Assembly (NCBI GenBank): GCA_021234155.1 | Contig: JAJEKV010000002.1 | Coordinates: 11,522,725-11,586,724, forward strand | Direction: 5' to 3' | Source: Isoetes taiwanensis | Lineage: Eukaryota; Streptophyta; Lycopodiopsida; Isoetales; Isoetaceae | DNA: 64,000 bases | Shown here: positions 1 through 11,293 of the stretch, piece by piece | Layout of the letters: each line of letters begins with the position of its first letter | Numbering within the stretch: the stretch's first letter is position 1 | Program-made: the position numbers and the translations under genes | The notes under the pieces: model-generated | The model's database searches: none | What the model was told of the DNA's origin: nothing | The model's input: only the letters and a program-made list of their open reading frames with translations

Positions 1-13
1 GAATGGCAAGCCT

Positions 14-745
14 ATGATACCTCTAGGTCAACCAAAAGCTTTAAAACCTACTGAAGAAGTGAAGCAATTGGGATTGACTAAGGAAGGAATCCAAGACTAT
101 ATAAAGCATTGGCAAACCAATCCAGATGACACCAACCGTGCCTTGGTGGCTTACTGGAAGAAGGTGATTAACCTGTTGGGGGAGATAGACACATCCTCAG
201 ATGAATTGAAAGAAGGGTGGTTGCCTAAAACTAGGTGGAAGACCTTAGCGGTCCGAGGATTTTGATGACTTGTAAGTAGCATTCGCAAGCAATATGCTCC
301 TCCTCCTTCTGACAAACACTATGTTGGTCCTAAGAACAATAGGCCAAAGTTTCTAGGCATGGATGCTTATGAACCTTCCACTGACTTGGAATGCCACCAA
401 TTTGTGGTAGTAAAGCCATCAGATTTAGATACATATCCAGTGTGGTTGGGGTTCACTATCTCTGATATTTGCAAAGAAGAAGGTAATATTAACTTCAACC
501 ATGTGCGGGTGGAATGGTGGTGTCCAAAGGCATCAGTTGACCAACGACGGATAAAGAAAGGTACTCAGATTGTTGGACAAAGAGATGGAGGAGAAACTGA
601 GTGATCGATCTTTGGCTAGACTATGAAAGTGTTTTGTACTCATGGACTCCAAACACTATTCCAGCTAGAAATGCGAGAATTGCAATACCTCGGGATGTCG
701 GGAAGAAGGCTATGATATCATTGGGGGTGCTTGAAGAAAGTTGAA
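14..745 (+). pseudogene. Unidentified broken coding remnant
   Basis: Three consecutive plus-strand open stretches read like one protein interrupted by frame changes: 14-265 (83 codons, hydrophilic, Trp- and Lys-rich), 359-604 (81 codons, containing YPVWLGFTISDI and VRVEWWCP), and about 601-745, which opens in a shifted frame and ends in a natural stop after a GVLEES tail. The spacing of well under 100 bp between pieces and the consistent orientation suggest one exon with indels rather than chance ORFs. I do not recognise the family. The WW-rich middle part recalls short domains found in plant transposon-associated ORFs, but that is only an impression. The left end is cut by the window edge, so the N-terminus is unknown. 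It could be a transposable-element gene or a decayed host gene. Confidence 0.3.
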
Positions 746-3067
746 TAACTATGTAAATTTTTGTTATCACGTTTTTTATGATATGGTGCTATATTGTGAA
801 ATATTGACTATTTTGTAAATAACATGATATTACGTTTTCATAATTTTGAGGTGAAATGTGTGAATTTGAATATGCTACTAAAACATGCAATATGAAATTT
901 GTCCCAAAATTAAGACATAAACCCAATTTAATTGAATGATGGTTTCTCTTAGAACTCCTCAGATTATAGTTTGTGCTACACTTAGGAATGTAGAAGAGGC
1001 TCTTGACTCTTGAACAAATGCCATTGATTCTGAAATTGTTTACGATAATAGCAAAGAATGTAGTAATATCAGAGACGTTATTCAAAGGCAATGTGCAACA
1101 TTATTCACTTTTTATGTACAAAGAACTTCAACTTCGGAGATCTTCAATCGTTTATCAATGCCCCGGTGATATCATACCATTGGATTAAATGCCACAACCT
1201 AAACATGATGAAGTCTCAGAGGACACCATGGTGTGAGGCTTAAATGTAGGTGAGCATATTCATCTCTCATTTTCTTTACATCACTAGATCAAGTAAAAAT
1301 CAGATCTTTTCGGATGATTAAGCCTTTCTAGATGGAACATTTTATGAAACCATTGCATAAGAATGAATCAAACAGAATATGCTGGAAAATAATTAGAATA
1401 CTATATGCTAGAAGGTTGACCAAGAGGGCCTTTTCCTTCTTATTCTTATCTACTAGGCCAACCTGTGAGATTTCAATAGGATAGAATCATTAAGTGCATA
1501 CATTTTCTTTTCGATAGAAACCGGTCTATACTATTTTTAAGGAAAATGTTTATTGTTCCTCATATCGATAATCCTACTTTTCATTCTTTCTTGCTTCTAA
1601 AATGGATTTCTCTCTATTGCAGATTCTCGTCAAGCATTTTTATCGAGCCAAGCAATGATGCTTTGGAGCTGATCCACAAGTTAATGGTTCCAAGTCAATA
1701 TTTGTGGTAAAAACATTCAAAATTTGGTTACATTAATGCCAATTGGTATTTAACATATGCAACATCACGATTGTTTATGTGGGAATTGCAACTCTAAGTT
1801 AGCGAGGATGAGGTCTTGAATCTGCTAACAGGTCTTGACATACTTTGCAATTTTTAACCTGCTGCATGTACCCTTGCACTTACGAGATCTGGACAAGGCA
1901 ACGACCAAGCTGAGAAACAGAAGATCCCTTCAAGAATATGAGCGCAACTTATTATGGCACATGCCACTTTGACATGTGACACTTTGATGGACATAGCCAC
2001 TTTGCCTAGACTGAATCTACCTAATCTTCTATGTAGGTAGCATATATATCTAGATCTTGATCTTTTCAATTTGTGCTTAATGCAAATAAATCTTGTGCAT
2101 GAGATTTCATCCTGCTCATGTCCATTTGTGTCACATCCGTGTAATAAACCACCACGGTGTGTAATTTAACCTATGGTCAAAACTCTGATTTCTAGAAATG
2201 AAAATTTTGTTCTCACTGTGAGCTATGAGCACAGCGAAGGTGTAACCATAAAAATGAAAACATAATATGAAAGCGAGCCTCTATTCTTGGAGGTTATCAC
2301 TCTAAAAGAATTATATGATGGTCCACATCCTTCCGAAGATCCTTAGAGTGAGACACATTATTAAGGGTATTAGAACTGCATCAAATTAGGTTTTGTTCGT
2401 TTGCTTTACCTTTTATTTTGTGGACTAATCTCCAGGTGGAGTATTTCTATGGTATGAATATCATGTTAGTACAAATTATAAAATGCTTTTTTGTCATGCA
2501 AAAATGCCCTTTCATGATATTTTTATTAGAGCAATTGGTTTAAGCTGATATGTAACCTTGTCTTTTGTTCAATGAAGTTTCAATGATCATATTCATCTTT
2601 GTCGTATAATGCGGTTTCGTGCATGACCATATTGCAGCAAACATATTTATTTTAAATCCCCTTTGCATTTTGTCTTCGCCCCCACAACAAACACATGGCT
2701 ATGCCCCCACAACAGACATACCACATACAAGTGGACTATAGAAGATTTACATGTGACCTTGATATTTGGCCTAGCAGTTTTCATAGTAACGAACAACGTT
2801 TGTGCAAGAAAACCTTGTGCAATGGCTTGATATGTGAAAATGGTTACTGATATAACACGTTCAAGGTAAAATACATTGGCTTTGGCATCGTATTTTTAAT
2901 GGGTTCATGTTGAAGGTCAAGATTGTTCTTATAAATGTATAATGAAAGAAAAGGGGGAGGTGATATTGGACCTAGTTATATTTCCATTGTAGAAAGTTAA
3001 TTTAAGGAATTTTTTCACCAATGATTGCCTCATTCATTCAACGCTCAAATGCTTCTTCCTGCATAAC
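746..3067. other. Gene-free stretch
   Basis: AT-rich sequence without a convincing coding region. An exon-like patch near 1,621-1,710 follows a pyrimidine tract and a CAG acceptor and stays open for about 28 codons, but I cannot assign it. A run of 15 or so A residues lies near 3,230-3,244. Nothing else is supported. Confidence 0.5.
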
Positions 3068-3150
3068 ATGCATGTCTAGTGTTAGAAGCTCCAACATTCA
3101 TAAGCATGTTATGCATGTCTAGTGTTAGAAGCTCCAACATTCATAAGCAT
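3068..3150. repeat. 43-bp tandem duplication
   Basis: A unit beginning ATGCATGTCTAGTG and containing AGAAGCTCCAACATTC occurs twice head to tail, at 3,068-3,110 and 3,111-3,150, with no mismatch that I can see. It is non-coding and probably a recent local duplication. Confidence 0.85.
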
Positions 3151-3397
3151 TTATACCTTCTGACTTTATTTGTGCATGCAAATTAACATACAGTGTATAT
3201 GATAACCTCAACGCAACACTGGACAAGACAAAAAAAAAAAAAAAGTATATTGGTCACCAAGATAGTAGTTTTTTTTTAACATCCAATCTTAATGCCTAAC
3301 AACTTTGACCTTGGTAGTTTTTTCTTTTTTAATAACCAACTTTGACCTTTTCAATGCCTTTGACTTTGACTTTAGCCATCTGGTGTGCCTTTTGCTA

Positions 3398-3640
3398 CGG
3401 TGCTTCGATCGGCTCCCGAAACTAAGTTGAGCCGCCAACTGGGTTCGCCCAAGCGAACCCCAAAAATTCGCCCAGGCGAACCCGTCGGATTCGCCCAGGC
3501 GAACCCGCAAATGACGTGGCGGGGGCGTCGACAGAGCGGGATGCCTGCGTGGCGTTGCTACCGGGTTCGCCCAAGCGAATCCCAAACCCGGGTTACTCTG
3601 ACATATGGCAGATCTATGCTGGTAGATGGCGACTGCGGAT
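3398..3640 (+). repeat. Left terminal inverted repeat rich in GGTTCGCC palindromes
   Basis: This arm of the long-TIR element holds repeated near-palindromes of the form GGGTTCGCC-(C/T)(A/G)-GGCGAACCC at about 3,440, 3,466, 3,489 and 3,562. More copies follow at about 3,653 and 3,743 inside the element. The matching arm is 4,650-4,893 in inverted orientation. Confidence 0.6.
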
Positions 3641-3789
3641 TGTTGCCCTGTAGGGTTCGCCCGAGGCGAACCCATCGGGCGAACCCACCGCAACAATCGA
3701 TGGCAGAACGGCGAGCATTATGGCGAGCATTGATTGTGCCTGCGGGTTCGCCCAGCGAACCCAACCGACGGCCAAAGACATCGAATTTT

Positions 3790-4580
3790 TTCCTGTTCAA
3801 TCCAACCTGAATCTGCCTCTTCGCCAGATTGCTCTGTTTTTAACCTCGCGAGCCCAAAGTCTGCAATTTTCGCATTCAATCCTTGATCCAACAACACATT
3901 ACTGGGCTTCACATCGCAGTGAATCACTGGCGGATCGCATTTTGAATGCAAAAAATCAAGCGCTTGTGCCAAATCAAGCATAATCCCAAATCTGGTCTCC
4001 CAATTTAAGGCCTGATACAAATCGCCCACATCAAACAACAATTCCTGCAGGCTCCGGCGATCCATATATTCATAAACCAGCAATTTCTTACCATTTGAAT
4101 CCTCGGAAGAGCAAAATCCGATCAAACCCACAACGAATTTTGAAGTCCCAATTCTTTGCATGATAGAAAGTTCGTTTTGGAACTCTCTTTCGCCCTGAAT
4201 CGAGCTTGCATCAAGCTTCTTTACTGCTACAAGCTCACGTTTGGAAGAATCCCTTTATATACACACCCAAATCCGCCCTGCCCGAGCTTCCTGGCGCTGC
4301 TAAATCACGCCGTAGCTGCTTTTAATTCTCTGTAGCTGAATTTTCTGATCCGAACAAATGGATTCAAAGGAGTAGGATGATCCAAAGGGGTGGTTTTATG
4401 AGATTTATACTTGAAATAGAGTGCCAGAATGATAGAAATTAGGATCATAACAGCAGGGGTGGTTTTATGAGATTTATACTTGAAATAGAGTGCCAGAATG
4501 ATAGAAATTAGGATCATAACAGCGGCCAAAACTTCGGCAATAGAGAGCCCGATTATCAGAGCCTGTTTGTTTGAATGATG
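3790..4580 (-). pseudogene. Receptor-like kinase fragment (At2g45590/At4g25390-like)
   Basis: Read on the minus strand, the fragment has a hydrophobic membrane-spanning segment (about 4,540-4,400), then FSYRELKAATA, a glycine loop GQGGFGCVYKG near 4,265-4,300, VAVKKLDASSIQGEREF with the ATP-binding Lys, LLVYEYM, the catalytic loop VIHCDVKPSNVLLD (HCD variant of HRD) and IADFGLARLK. These are kinase subdomains I to VII. The QGEREFQNEL and PPVIH-DIKPSNVLLD style is known from the plant receptor-like kinases At2g45590 and At4g25390. Sequence after the DFG segment is lost, so the C-lobe is missing. Two frame breaks are visible: a TGA just after KAATA and a shift between the glycine loop and VAVKK. 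The membrane segment is duplicated in tandem. It lies wholly between the element's TIRs, so it is most likely a captured, non-functional fragment. Confidence 0.78.
4387..4523 (-). repeat. 69-bp in-frame tandem duplication of the kinase membrane segment
   Basis: The sequence starting GGGGTGGTTTTATGAGATT at 4,387 recurs at 4,456, giving a period of exactly 69 bp, or 23 codons. On the minus strand each unit encodes a hydrophobic stretch ending KYKSHKTTP. The frame is kept through both units. Confidence 0.9.
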
Positions 4581-4649
4581 AACTGATGGGCGAATTGTTG
4601 CATCTCAGATATCGCATAAAAACTCGGTGGGGCTGGGCATAAACCGGTG

Positions 4650-4893
4650 AGGGCCGCCATCCCCGACTTCCACTGCCATCCGCTGCCATCCGCTGCCACC
4701 GACGCAGATAACCCTGGTTAGGGGTTCGCTTGGGCGAACCCGGCAGCAATGCCAAGTAACCAAGACGCCCTGCCACGTCTTCAATCCGGTTCAATCCGGT
4801 TCGCCGGGGGGTTCGCCTAGGCGAATTCTTGGGGTTCGCTTGGGCGAACCCGATTGGTTCGCGAACTTGGTTTCGGGAGCCAATAAAGTGCGA
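4650..4893 (-). repeat. Right terminal inverted repeat
   Basis: Inverted partner of 3,398-3,640. It contains GGGGTTCGCTTGGGCGAACCC-type palindromes at about 4,720 and 4,831 and a tandem ATCCGGTTCA pair near 4,781-4,800. Confidence 0.6.
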
Positions 4894-4902
4894 TTTTTGC
4901 TA

Positions 4903-5685
4903 GTTAGCTTGCGTTTAAACGCATGAAGTGGACACTTTGAAGCAATTTCGTGAGTGTCCACGTTTGCTCACTTGTCGCCGGATAAGAAATTTGTGCACGT
5001 GTGGATGGGCTTAAAATCGTTGGATTTGATCGACGGTCACAAAAAATTAATGAAAATTCCAGCGTGTCTTGCGAAGTTAATGCCGGCGTTGGGAAAGCTA
5101 CGGCGGAGTTCTTGAAGAAACGATGGCGGGGCAGAGTTCTTGAAGAAACAAAACAAGGTATTTTCTAGGAGGGAAGATGGCTATGCGAAGCGGAAGGGCA
5201 GATTGGCAAATATGTCGACTTATGAGTCTAGGCTAACACCAGTTCATGCCACAATGCTCAAGAATTTCCTCCCGTAAAGCACGCCTCAAGGCATATTGTA
5301 CCCTTGCAGGTTTTAGTCGATTTTGGCTAGGGTTTCTGGCGAGAGGTTTTCACGAGACATCACTGGTAGTGATGCGAGCTTCAGCTATATCGCGAGGGCA
5401 TAAAATAGTCCATGCAGAGCAGCTTTAAACAGAGCTATCCGAACGAAGCAACTACAAAGAAAAATCAGAAATCCTTTGCAAATCTGGCGAAGCTATGGCA
5501 AAGAACTACAAATAAGTATCGTGTCATTATTTTTTATCATTTTGATGCTTCTTTCTATTTTGCAACGATTCATTCTTATGCCTTCTGGCTGATGCAATTG
5601 GGTAAACCTTTGTTGCGTGTAGAACTTTTGTCTAAATCCGTGTTATTTTTTTTTTATGTTTTGCTTTTCGTTAAGAAAGGCCAGT
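4903..5685. other. Intergenic stretch between the TIR element and the E2 remnant
   Basis: There is no recognisable gene. A short local repeat of GAGTTCTTGAAGAAAC occurs near 5,108 and 5,136. The open frame at 5,412-5,687 is Lys/Phe-rich and low-complexity, and does not resemble the lipoyl or E3-binding domains expected upstream of the E2 catalytic domain. Confidence 0.45.
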
Positions 5686-6780
5686 GATATATGGACTCGA
5701 AGGGTCGATCTCGCATTAGTTCAACATCCCGTTGTAAATGCATCCTGTAAAGATGGCAAAGCCTTTGTGTATAATGCTAGCATCAATATAGCGATTTGCA
5801 AAGTGGCTATAGATGGTGGCTTAATCACCCTGTGCTCAAAGATGCGAGATAAGGTATTGGTTTTGGAAGTTCTAAATGAATACTACTTTCCGTTGATTCT
5901 TATTCGGTTAATCTCTAGGTCGATATTTATTCACTCTCCAAAGCATGGAAAGAGCTTGTTGTCAAAGCACGCATGAAGCAGCTTGCAACCTCATGAATAT
6001 AGCATGTATAACAAGCATCGATTTGTTGTCTATTATAGTGTAGTATCTCATATCCTTTACATACTAGATAATAGTTTGTAGGGAACCTGAACCTTTGTTC
6101 TAAATACTTTCCTTGCTGTTCTAGCAATAATCCTGCTACCCTTTGCTATAATCTGTTTTTTGATAAGGTAATGATTTAGACCTATGTTGGCGATGGGCTT
6201 GAAAAATCAAGCCAATGAAATTCACTTATAGAAATTGATTTACGAGCCCCTTTTTTTTTTCTAGAAGCCAAAACCCGGTGAGAGTTTATCAGTCTGATTA
6301 TGGGTCTGTGGTTCACCTTGTGGACAACAAATGCATGTTGCTTTTATGACACGTGCATATGCTCTAAATGCACAAATCATTAACGGCTTCTTCCTTGTAG
6401 GGACGTTTGGGGATGTTTGGAGTTGACCGTTTTGATGCTATCCTACCTCCTGGCTCTGTAAGTATTTTGTTCAATTTGTGAGCTCTTAATACCTAGTCTG
6501 GGATATTTTAAATCATTCTTTGCTCTCCTACAGGGTGCAATCATGGTTGTCGGTGCATCAAGACAGACTGTAGTGGCAAGCAAAGATGGATTCTTTGGAG
6601 TGAAGAACCAGATGCAGGTAATGGTGTCTCATTTTGGATTATGTGTCTTTGCAAAGTAGAATGCATCGGGCGGGTTGACAAATGCTTGATTGTTTTTCGA
6701 CTTTTTCAGGTGTGAATGTCACGGTGATCACGGGATAATATATGGTTTCGAGGGGGGAGATGTAGTAGATATGCCCCACA
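5686..6780 (+). pseudogene. Plastid-type pyruvate dehydrogenase E2 remnant, catalytic domain
   Basis: Exon-like blocks encode successive parts of a dihydrolipoamide acetyltransferase catalytic domain. Block 1 (about 5,690-5,858) has QHPVVNASCKDGKAF, YNASINIA and VAIDGGLIT and ends DK before GT. Block 2 (about 5,919-6,000) has YSLSKAWKELVVKARMKQL. Block 3 (6,401-6,460) has GMFGVDRFDAILPPGS before a GT donor. Block 4 (6,535-6,618) has GAIMVVGASRQTVVA ending before GTAATG. Block 5 (about 6,709-6,770) starts VNVT and then breaks before the expected DHR active-site box. This matches the plastid PDC E2 subunits of plants. The lipoyl and subunit-binding domains are absent upstream, a TFxxSN stretch before GMFGVD is missing, and blocks 1, 2 and 5 each need 1-nt corrections. 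I call it a truncated pseudogene. Sequence errors may explain some of the shifts. Confidence 0.72.
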
Positions 6781-8186
6781 ATTTACTTGGCCGACATCTA
6801 TTTTTAGTTTTGGGGACTCTCTAACTGATACTAACTGATACCGAAGCACTTCGGTCCGTATACGAGGAACTTTGCTTATTAGGTTAGCATGTATATGATG
6901 CAGTGCAAAAAGTGTCCATATCAATTTGAACGCCAGGTATTTACTCATCCGCATCCAATAAACCGGCAGATAGCCACCACTTGCTTGGTCTGATCTCATT
7001 TTTTCAGATGGATTTCTTGCATGCATCCATGAAATCTGCCTTTTTTATGCATGCCTGTTGCTTCTCCACAATGATACAATGAAATGCTCGCCTTTCTTTG
7101 AACGAATACTCCACGCTCTATTCCATCATATCTGCAGATCGCAACCTTGAAGCTTCTGCCTAATTTCTTTTACAAGAAAGACCTTAATGGGTACGCATTT
7201 TGCTTCCATACTCTTGCATTTTCTTAGATCCGATTTCTGATGTAGTCATCTCTTTCCATAGCGCATGAAGCTCTACGGCTTGCCATATGAGAAAGATAAG
7301 GTTGGATTTAATCTTTCCTTTTGTTGCATATGATTTGGGCCTCTGCTTTTCCTGTTCCCTTTTTCAATTATTGTCTAAGATCTTTTTGCGGGAAGGAATG
7401 TCAAGAGTTTATGTGATGCAAATTTGTTTAATCTTTTTACAAGACTTCAGCCTCAATTGATAAGGCGCCCCCGCTTTTGAAAATTGAAATAAGGACTATT
7501 CCTGAAGGTTTCGAATGGCTAAAAGATGAACTATTCTGGGTCTTGTGTTTAAAATTGGTTTTGAAATTCGCATCAACATATTTATGGTATAAGTGAATAT
7601 TCCAGCATGAACCGAAGAAAGCAGATCGATTTTTGTTGACGAGAATTATTCAGCTATGACACAGGAATTAATCATCTTTCTTCAAAAAAACAATACAATG
7701 TGCATGTTTGTAAGTGAAAAGTACTATTTTACTTGAAAATATGAGTCCATTTTATGTCCATATGAATTCTTAGCACCAACCTTTGCTCCAAAACTCACAA
7801 GAACGTTTTTAAAAGGAGAAATTTTTTATATGAAATTTGTTGGCCCCAAATGATTTTTTTTTTTATCATAAAAATTTTTAAAAGAAATTTTAATCTCTTG
7901 GCTTGGCTTGGCTTGGCTGTTGACATAATCTCTCGCACATAATATGTCAACCGATGTCAACTGCACTTGCTAGCCAACATGAGTCCCAGAAGAAAAAAGA
8001 GATTGCGCTTTGATATCTCATGCATTGGTTCAAGCCGACATATATGTCAACTGTGCTTGCTAGTCCGCATGAGTTTAATTAAAAGATATCAAAACTAGCT
8101 AAATTGTATATTACAAAACACCACCCATTTTCTTGCAATTTGCTATGCAATGTAATCAAACGTGCTTTTGACTAGTTTTATTTTTT
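6781..8186. other. Gene-free stretch
   Basis: There is no confident gene. Two small open patches bordered by splice-like sites (about 7,139-7,194 and 7,261-7,305, reading LKLLPNFFYKKDLNG and MKLYGLPYEKDK) might be exons of an unidentified gene. A short imperfect duplication containing TATGTCAAC and ACTTGCTAG lies at about 7,945-7,985 and 8,042-8,075. Confidence 0.4.
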
Positions 8187-8345
8187 TATTTTAGCCCACC
8201 AGCCTTACCAGGCCTTTCCTGAAATTCTAAGCTATCCACCTAGCAACTCCACCTCACCAAAATCTAACGTGGCATGAAAATTTGTCGTTGGATCTATGAA
8301 TTTATATATCAACGGACAACGAAATTAGAAATTGCCAAAGAAAAT
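8187..8345 (+). repeat. Dispersed repeat shared with the kinesin promoter region
   Basis: From CCCACCAGCC to about 8,345 this stretch matches 62,113-62,320. The shared blocks in the same order are CACCAGCC-TACC-GGCC, TTTCCT-AAATTCTA, GCTATCCAC, CACC/CATCAAAATCT and ACGTGG, then GAAATTAGAAA and GAAAATAG. A sequence shared by two distant sites that differ in everything else is best read as a dispersed repeat or the end of a transposable element. Confidence 0.6.
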
Positions 8346-11290
8346 AGGCACGGAGATGCCAAGGCGTCTCTTGCTCAAAGAGCTTCGACAATTTTAACAG
8401 GCAATTTCGTTTATGATTCTTGTCGAATTTTAAGTGCCCACAGATATGGCTTTTTTTGCCTCATTTCTCTTCAAGTTTTATTATAGTCTGCAACCGGCAG
8501 CCTTCATTGTTGGTTAGACCTAACAGAGCAATTTTTTGAGCTCTCAGTTCTGTCATGCCTGATATTGGGCTTTATCTGCTTCGCATTTCATTGCTTCCAT
8601 GGATGGATGTAAATGGCACGCAAGGAGTTCTACGGAATTTTTTTTGCCACAACGGATTGTTTTATATGGCAACATATTGTTCGCAAGCAAATTCTTTCGT
8701 GATTAGTTTTTCCTTTATCCTCAAAATTTTCTTTTGCAGGAATCAACCCATCATCAGCGGAGTTCTGTTTCTTATCCATCAATTCATTGCCTCTCTGTAT
8801 CCATCTTTTTGCTATGGGGTTTTTACCCTAGCTTTGCTCTGTTTTGCATTTTTCCCTGTTCTTCTGCCCGCTTAGGCATTTTTGGGGCCTTTCGCTGGCT
8901 ATGGCAGTCCTTTAATGCAGCTACTCTGAGCTTCGCTTGGCTATTTAGACTCTACAATATTGATAGCTTGCCGTCACTGCCAATCATGTCCGCATTTGTT
9001 CTATTATACTATCCTTTCGATTAATACTGTATATTTACAGGTGATGGTGAAGGCTATACGAGGGAAATCTACATGCGTTGCTTGCTATTTCTGGCAAGGA
9101 TCTCGATTACATGTTTCATCATGGCGGCAAAGCTTGTTTCAAAAGAAATTCTTGGACAAAGACTATCATTTTATCGATAGATTTCGTGGACTAAAGACCA
9201 TATTTTTTTGGTTAGCTTTAAGTTAAAGCTTGAATCAAGTTCAATGGCATAGTCAATGCTTGTGTTGTATTGCATTTCTGGTGTTTCGGTGGCAATTCCT
9301 TACAAGTACTCTCAGGCTTGCAGAAAAAGTTGAAGCATAAACTTTTGGGAATGAAGAAGCAGTTCAGAGATTTGCACAACCGTGAGTAGAATGCCTATTG
9401 AAGAGCAAATTCATATTTAAAGGAGTAACTTCACTATCAGCCCCTTTTCAGGTATGTAGAAAAATTATTTGAATGTAATGCTCTGGAAATGGTGGCAACC
9501 AACTGGAGATGATGACAACCTAGAGTAGTAATGTGATTCCGTTTTAAAACACAGAGGATGACCCCTTCCTAACTGGAGCTTGCATGTATTGGCTAGAGGA
9601 TTGGGCAGAATACAAAAGTGTTGTAGGGCCACCAGAACCCGTGACTGGCAAGGATATTCCTGATGCATAGGATCCATATAACGTTTGTGGCCCGTATTCA
9701 TAACCAACAGTACATTATTCTTGTTTCCAGCACGGGCTTCCTGCTAACCAAGTTCTAGGATTTTTCTTTGAGCCATGCCTTCATCCAATTGTCAAGACTG
9801 CTCTTCCTTTTGGATGGCACGCAACCAAAGGGCAGTGTAGTTCTCTGTACAACAAGTGCAGACTTCATCCTCTTTCTTTAGCCTTTCCCTTAGCATTTTT
9901 GCCATCTTCAGGTTCATGATTTTTCAAACTCAAGTTTAAATGCAGCCAGCCAAATTTTCTTAGAACTTTGGAATTGCAGCACATGCCTCCTGGACTATTG
10001 CTCTGGCAGAAGACACTTTTCCTTTAAGCCACTTCACTGCACGAGTCAGACTGAGGACAATATGTAAGAGATTTCCTTAATGATTAAAGATTTTAAATCA
10101 TGTGTGAGCTTAGAATCATTGCCAGAAGGCAAGATGATGCATGTATTGATAAATGGATTCAGATCTTATTTTGATTGAGAAATGCTCTAAGTGACATCTT
10201 TGGAAAGTCTGCACGCATGGTGGATGCATTCAAGATATTGCAAACATGAATGGAACTAAATTTTTCTCTTCAATCCTATGATTGCAGCATGCATAAGGAA
10301 TGAGCAACATGAAAAGCTGGCCTGTTATTTTAACAAATGCAAAATCAAAATCTAGTATTGCTTCAAATCTAGCTATATGATACTGATCATCACTTATTAT
10401 CTGGCAAACAACGTTAGACCTTTAGTACCACAGAATATCCACAGCCTAAATACATCTCATCTGAGTGATTCTTGGTGTTTGGATGGTTCTGCAAGCAAGT
10501 GGAGTTATTTGTCTATGCCTTAGAAGGCAATGTGTGCAGGTTCTAACAGGTTGAAAAAAGATCGTGGCAATACAAAGGCTTACAATGTTTGTTGCATCAA
10601 AATAACACCTGCTTTGCCTCAGAAGTTTCCTTCTTGCTTATGCCTATTATAAAAAATTTCACTCCTGGCCTATCCAATCTTGGCTTTAGGATTCATGTTA
10701 TCAACTGAGGATGGGATGGCTGGATCAGCATTGGGTCTGCAATTGCCAAACAAGGAAGAATTGCTGCCATCTTCATATTTGATGAATTGGACGTTTGGCC
10801 AATGCATCATTAGCTTACCAACAAACTCGCAACTTGTTGCATTATTTTGTTCTTTTAATATTCACTTTTGTTTCTTTGTGCTAAAACCATAAAAGATCAT
10901 TTCTAGAAAAACATACCTTGAAAATATCGTCTTTTAGGATTCTGAAAAATAAAGGCGCATTATAAGGTGTTGGTCTCTATCTGCTGGAGTAATGCAAAAC
11001 CTTTATTTGCTTTACATTCCATGGAAGAAGAAAAGAGAAAGTTCCATTCAAATGCAATAGACATCTCCAATCAAGCATTGTCATTTATCTATGCCTAGTC
11101 ATGCTTTTCCAATTTGTAATAAGCTTTGTATTCAAAATGAAAAGCTTCCTCAAATGAAATACAAACGAAAAAAAAAATAATAATACGATATACAGATTTA
11201 ATCTTCAATTCGAATAAATCACTATAAATGTGAAATTACATAACACAAAAAGCACATTGTCAATTACGGTTGTCTAATGACACCACAACA
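8346..11290. other. Gene-free stretch with a few exon-like patches
   Basis: There is no recognisable complete gene. Exon-like plus-strand patches are 9,555-9,660 (reading LTGACMYWLEDWAEYKSVV), about 9,978-10,068 (ASWTIALAEDTFPLSHFTA) and 10,680-10,890 (FMLSTEDGMAGSALGLQLP). I recognise none of them and they do not join into one obvious protein. They may be leftovers of one decayed gene. Confidence 0.35.
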
Positions 11291-11293
11291 AGC

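Larger units (their letters stand above)
3389..4902. mobile_element. Long-TIR DNA element carrying a kinase fragment
   Basis: The sequence from about 3,398 inward and the reverse complement of the sequence from about 4,893 inward align for roughly 250 bp. Both begin with a variant of GGCTCCCGAAAC within 15 bp of the end, then share GGGTTCGCCCAAGCGAACCCC, GACGTGGC and a second GGGTTCGCCCAAGCGAA block. Just outside, the direct repeat CTTTTGCTA (3,389-3,397) and TTTTTGCTA (4,894-4,902) looks like a 9-bp target-site duplication with one mismatch, or 8 bp exact. Long TIRs, an 8-9 bp duplication and an internal host-gene fragment with no transposase are what is known for Pack-MULEs and similar Pack-TIR elements. 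Assignment to Mutator or hAT is not decided by what can be seen. Confidence 0.62.

Noticed and set aside
3289-3810. Overlapping open frames on both strands (135, 141 and 80 codons) in the left TIR
   Set aside because: They arise from the GGTTCGCC palindromes, which stay open in several frames on both strands. The proteins are low-complexity Arg/Pro/Ser and no domain is visible.
5246-5687. Open frames just upstream of the E2 remnant as its transit peptide or lipoyl domain
   Set aside because: There is no lipoyl DKA-type motif and no E3-binding sequence. The composition is Lys/Phe-rich and unrelated to known E2 N-terminal halves.
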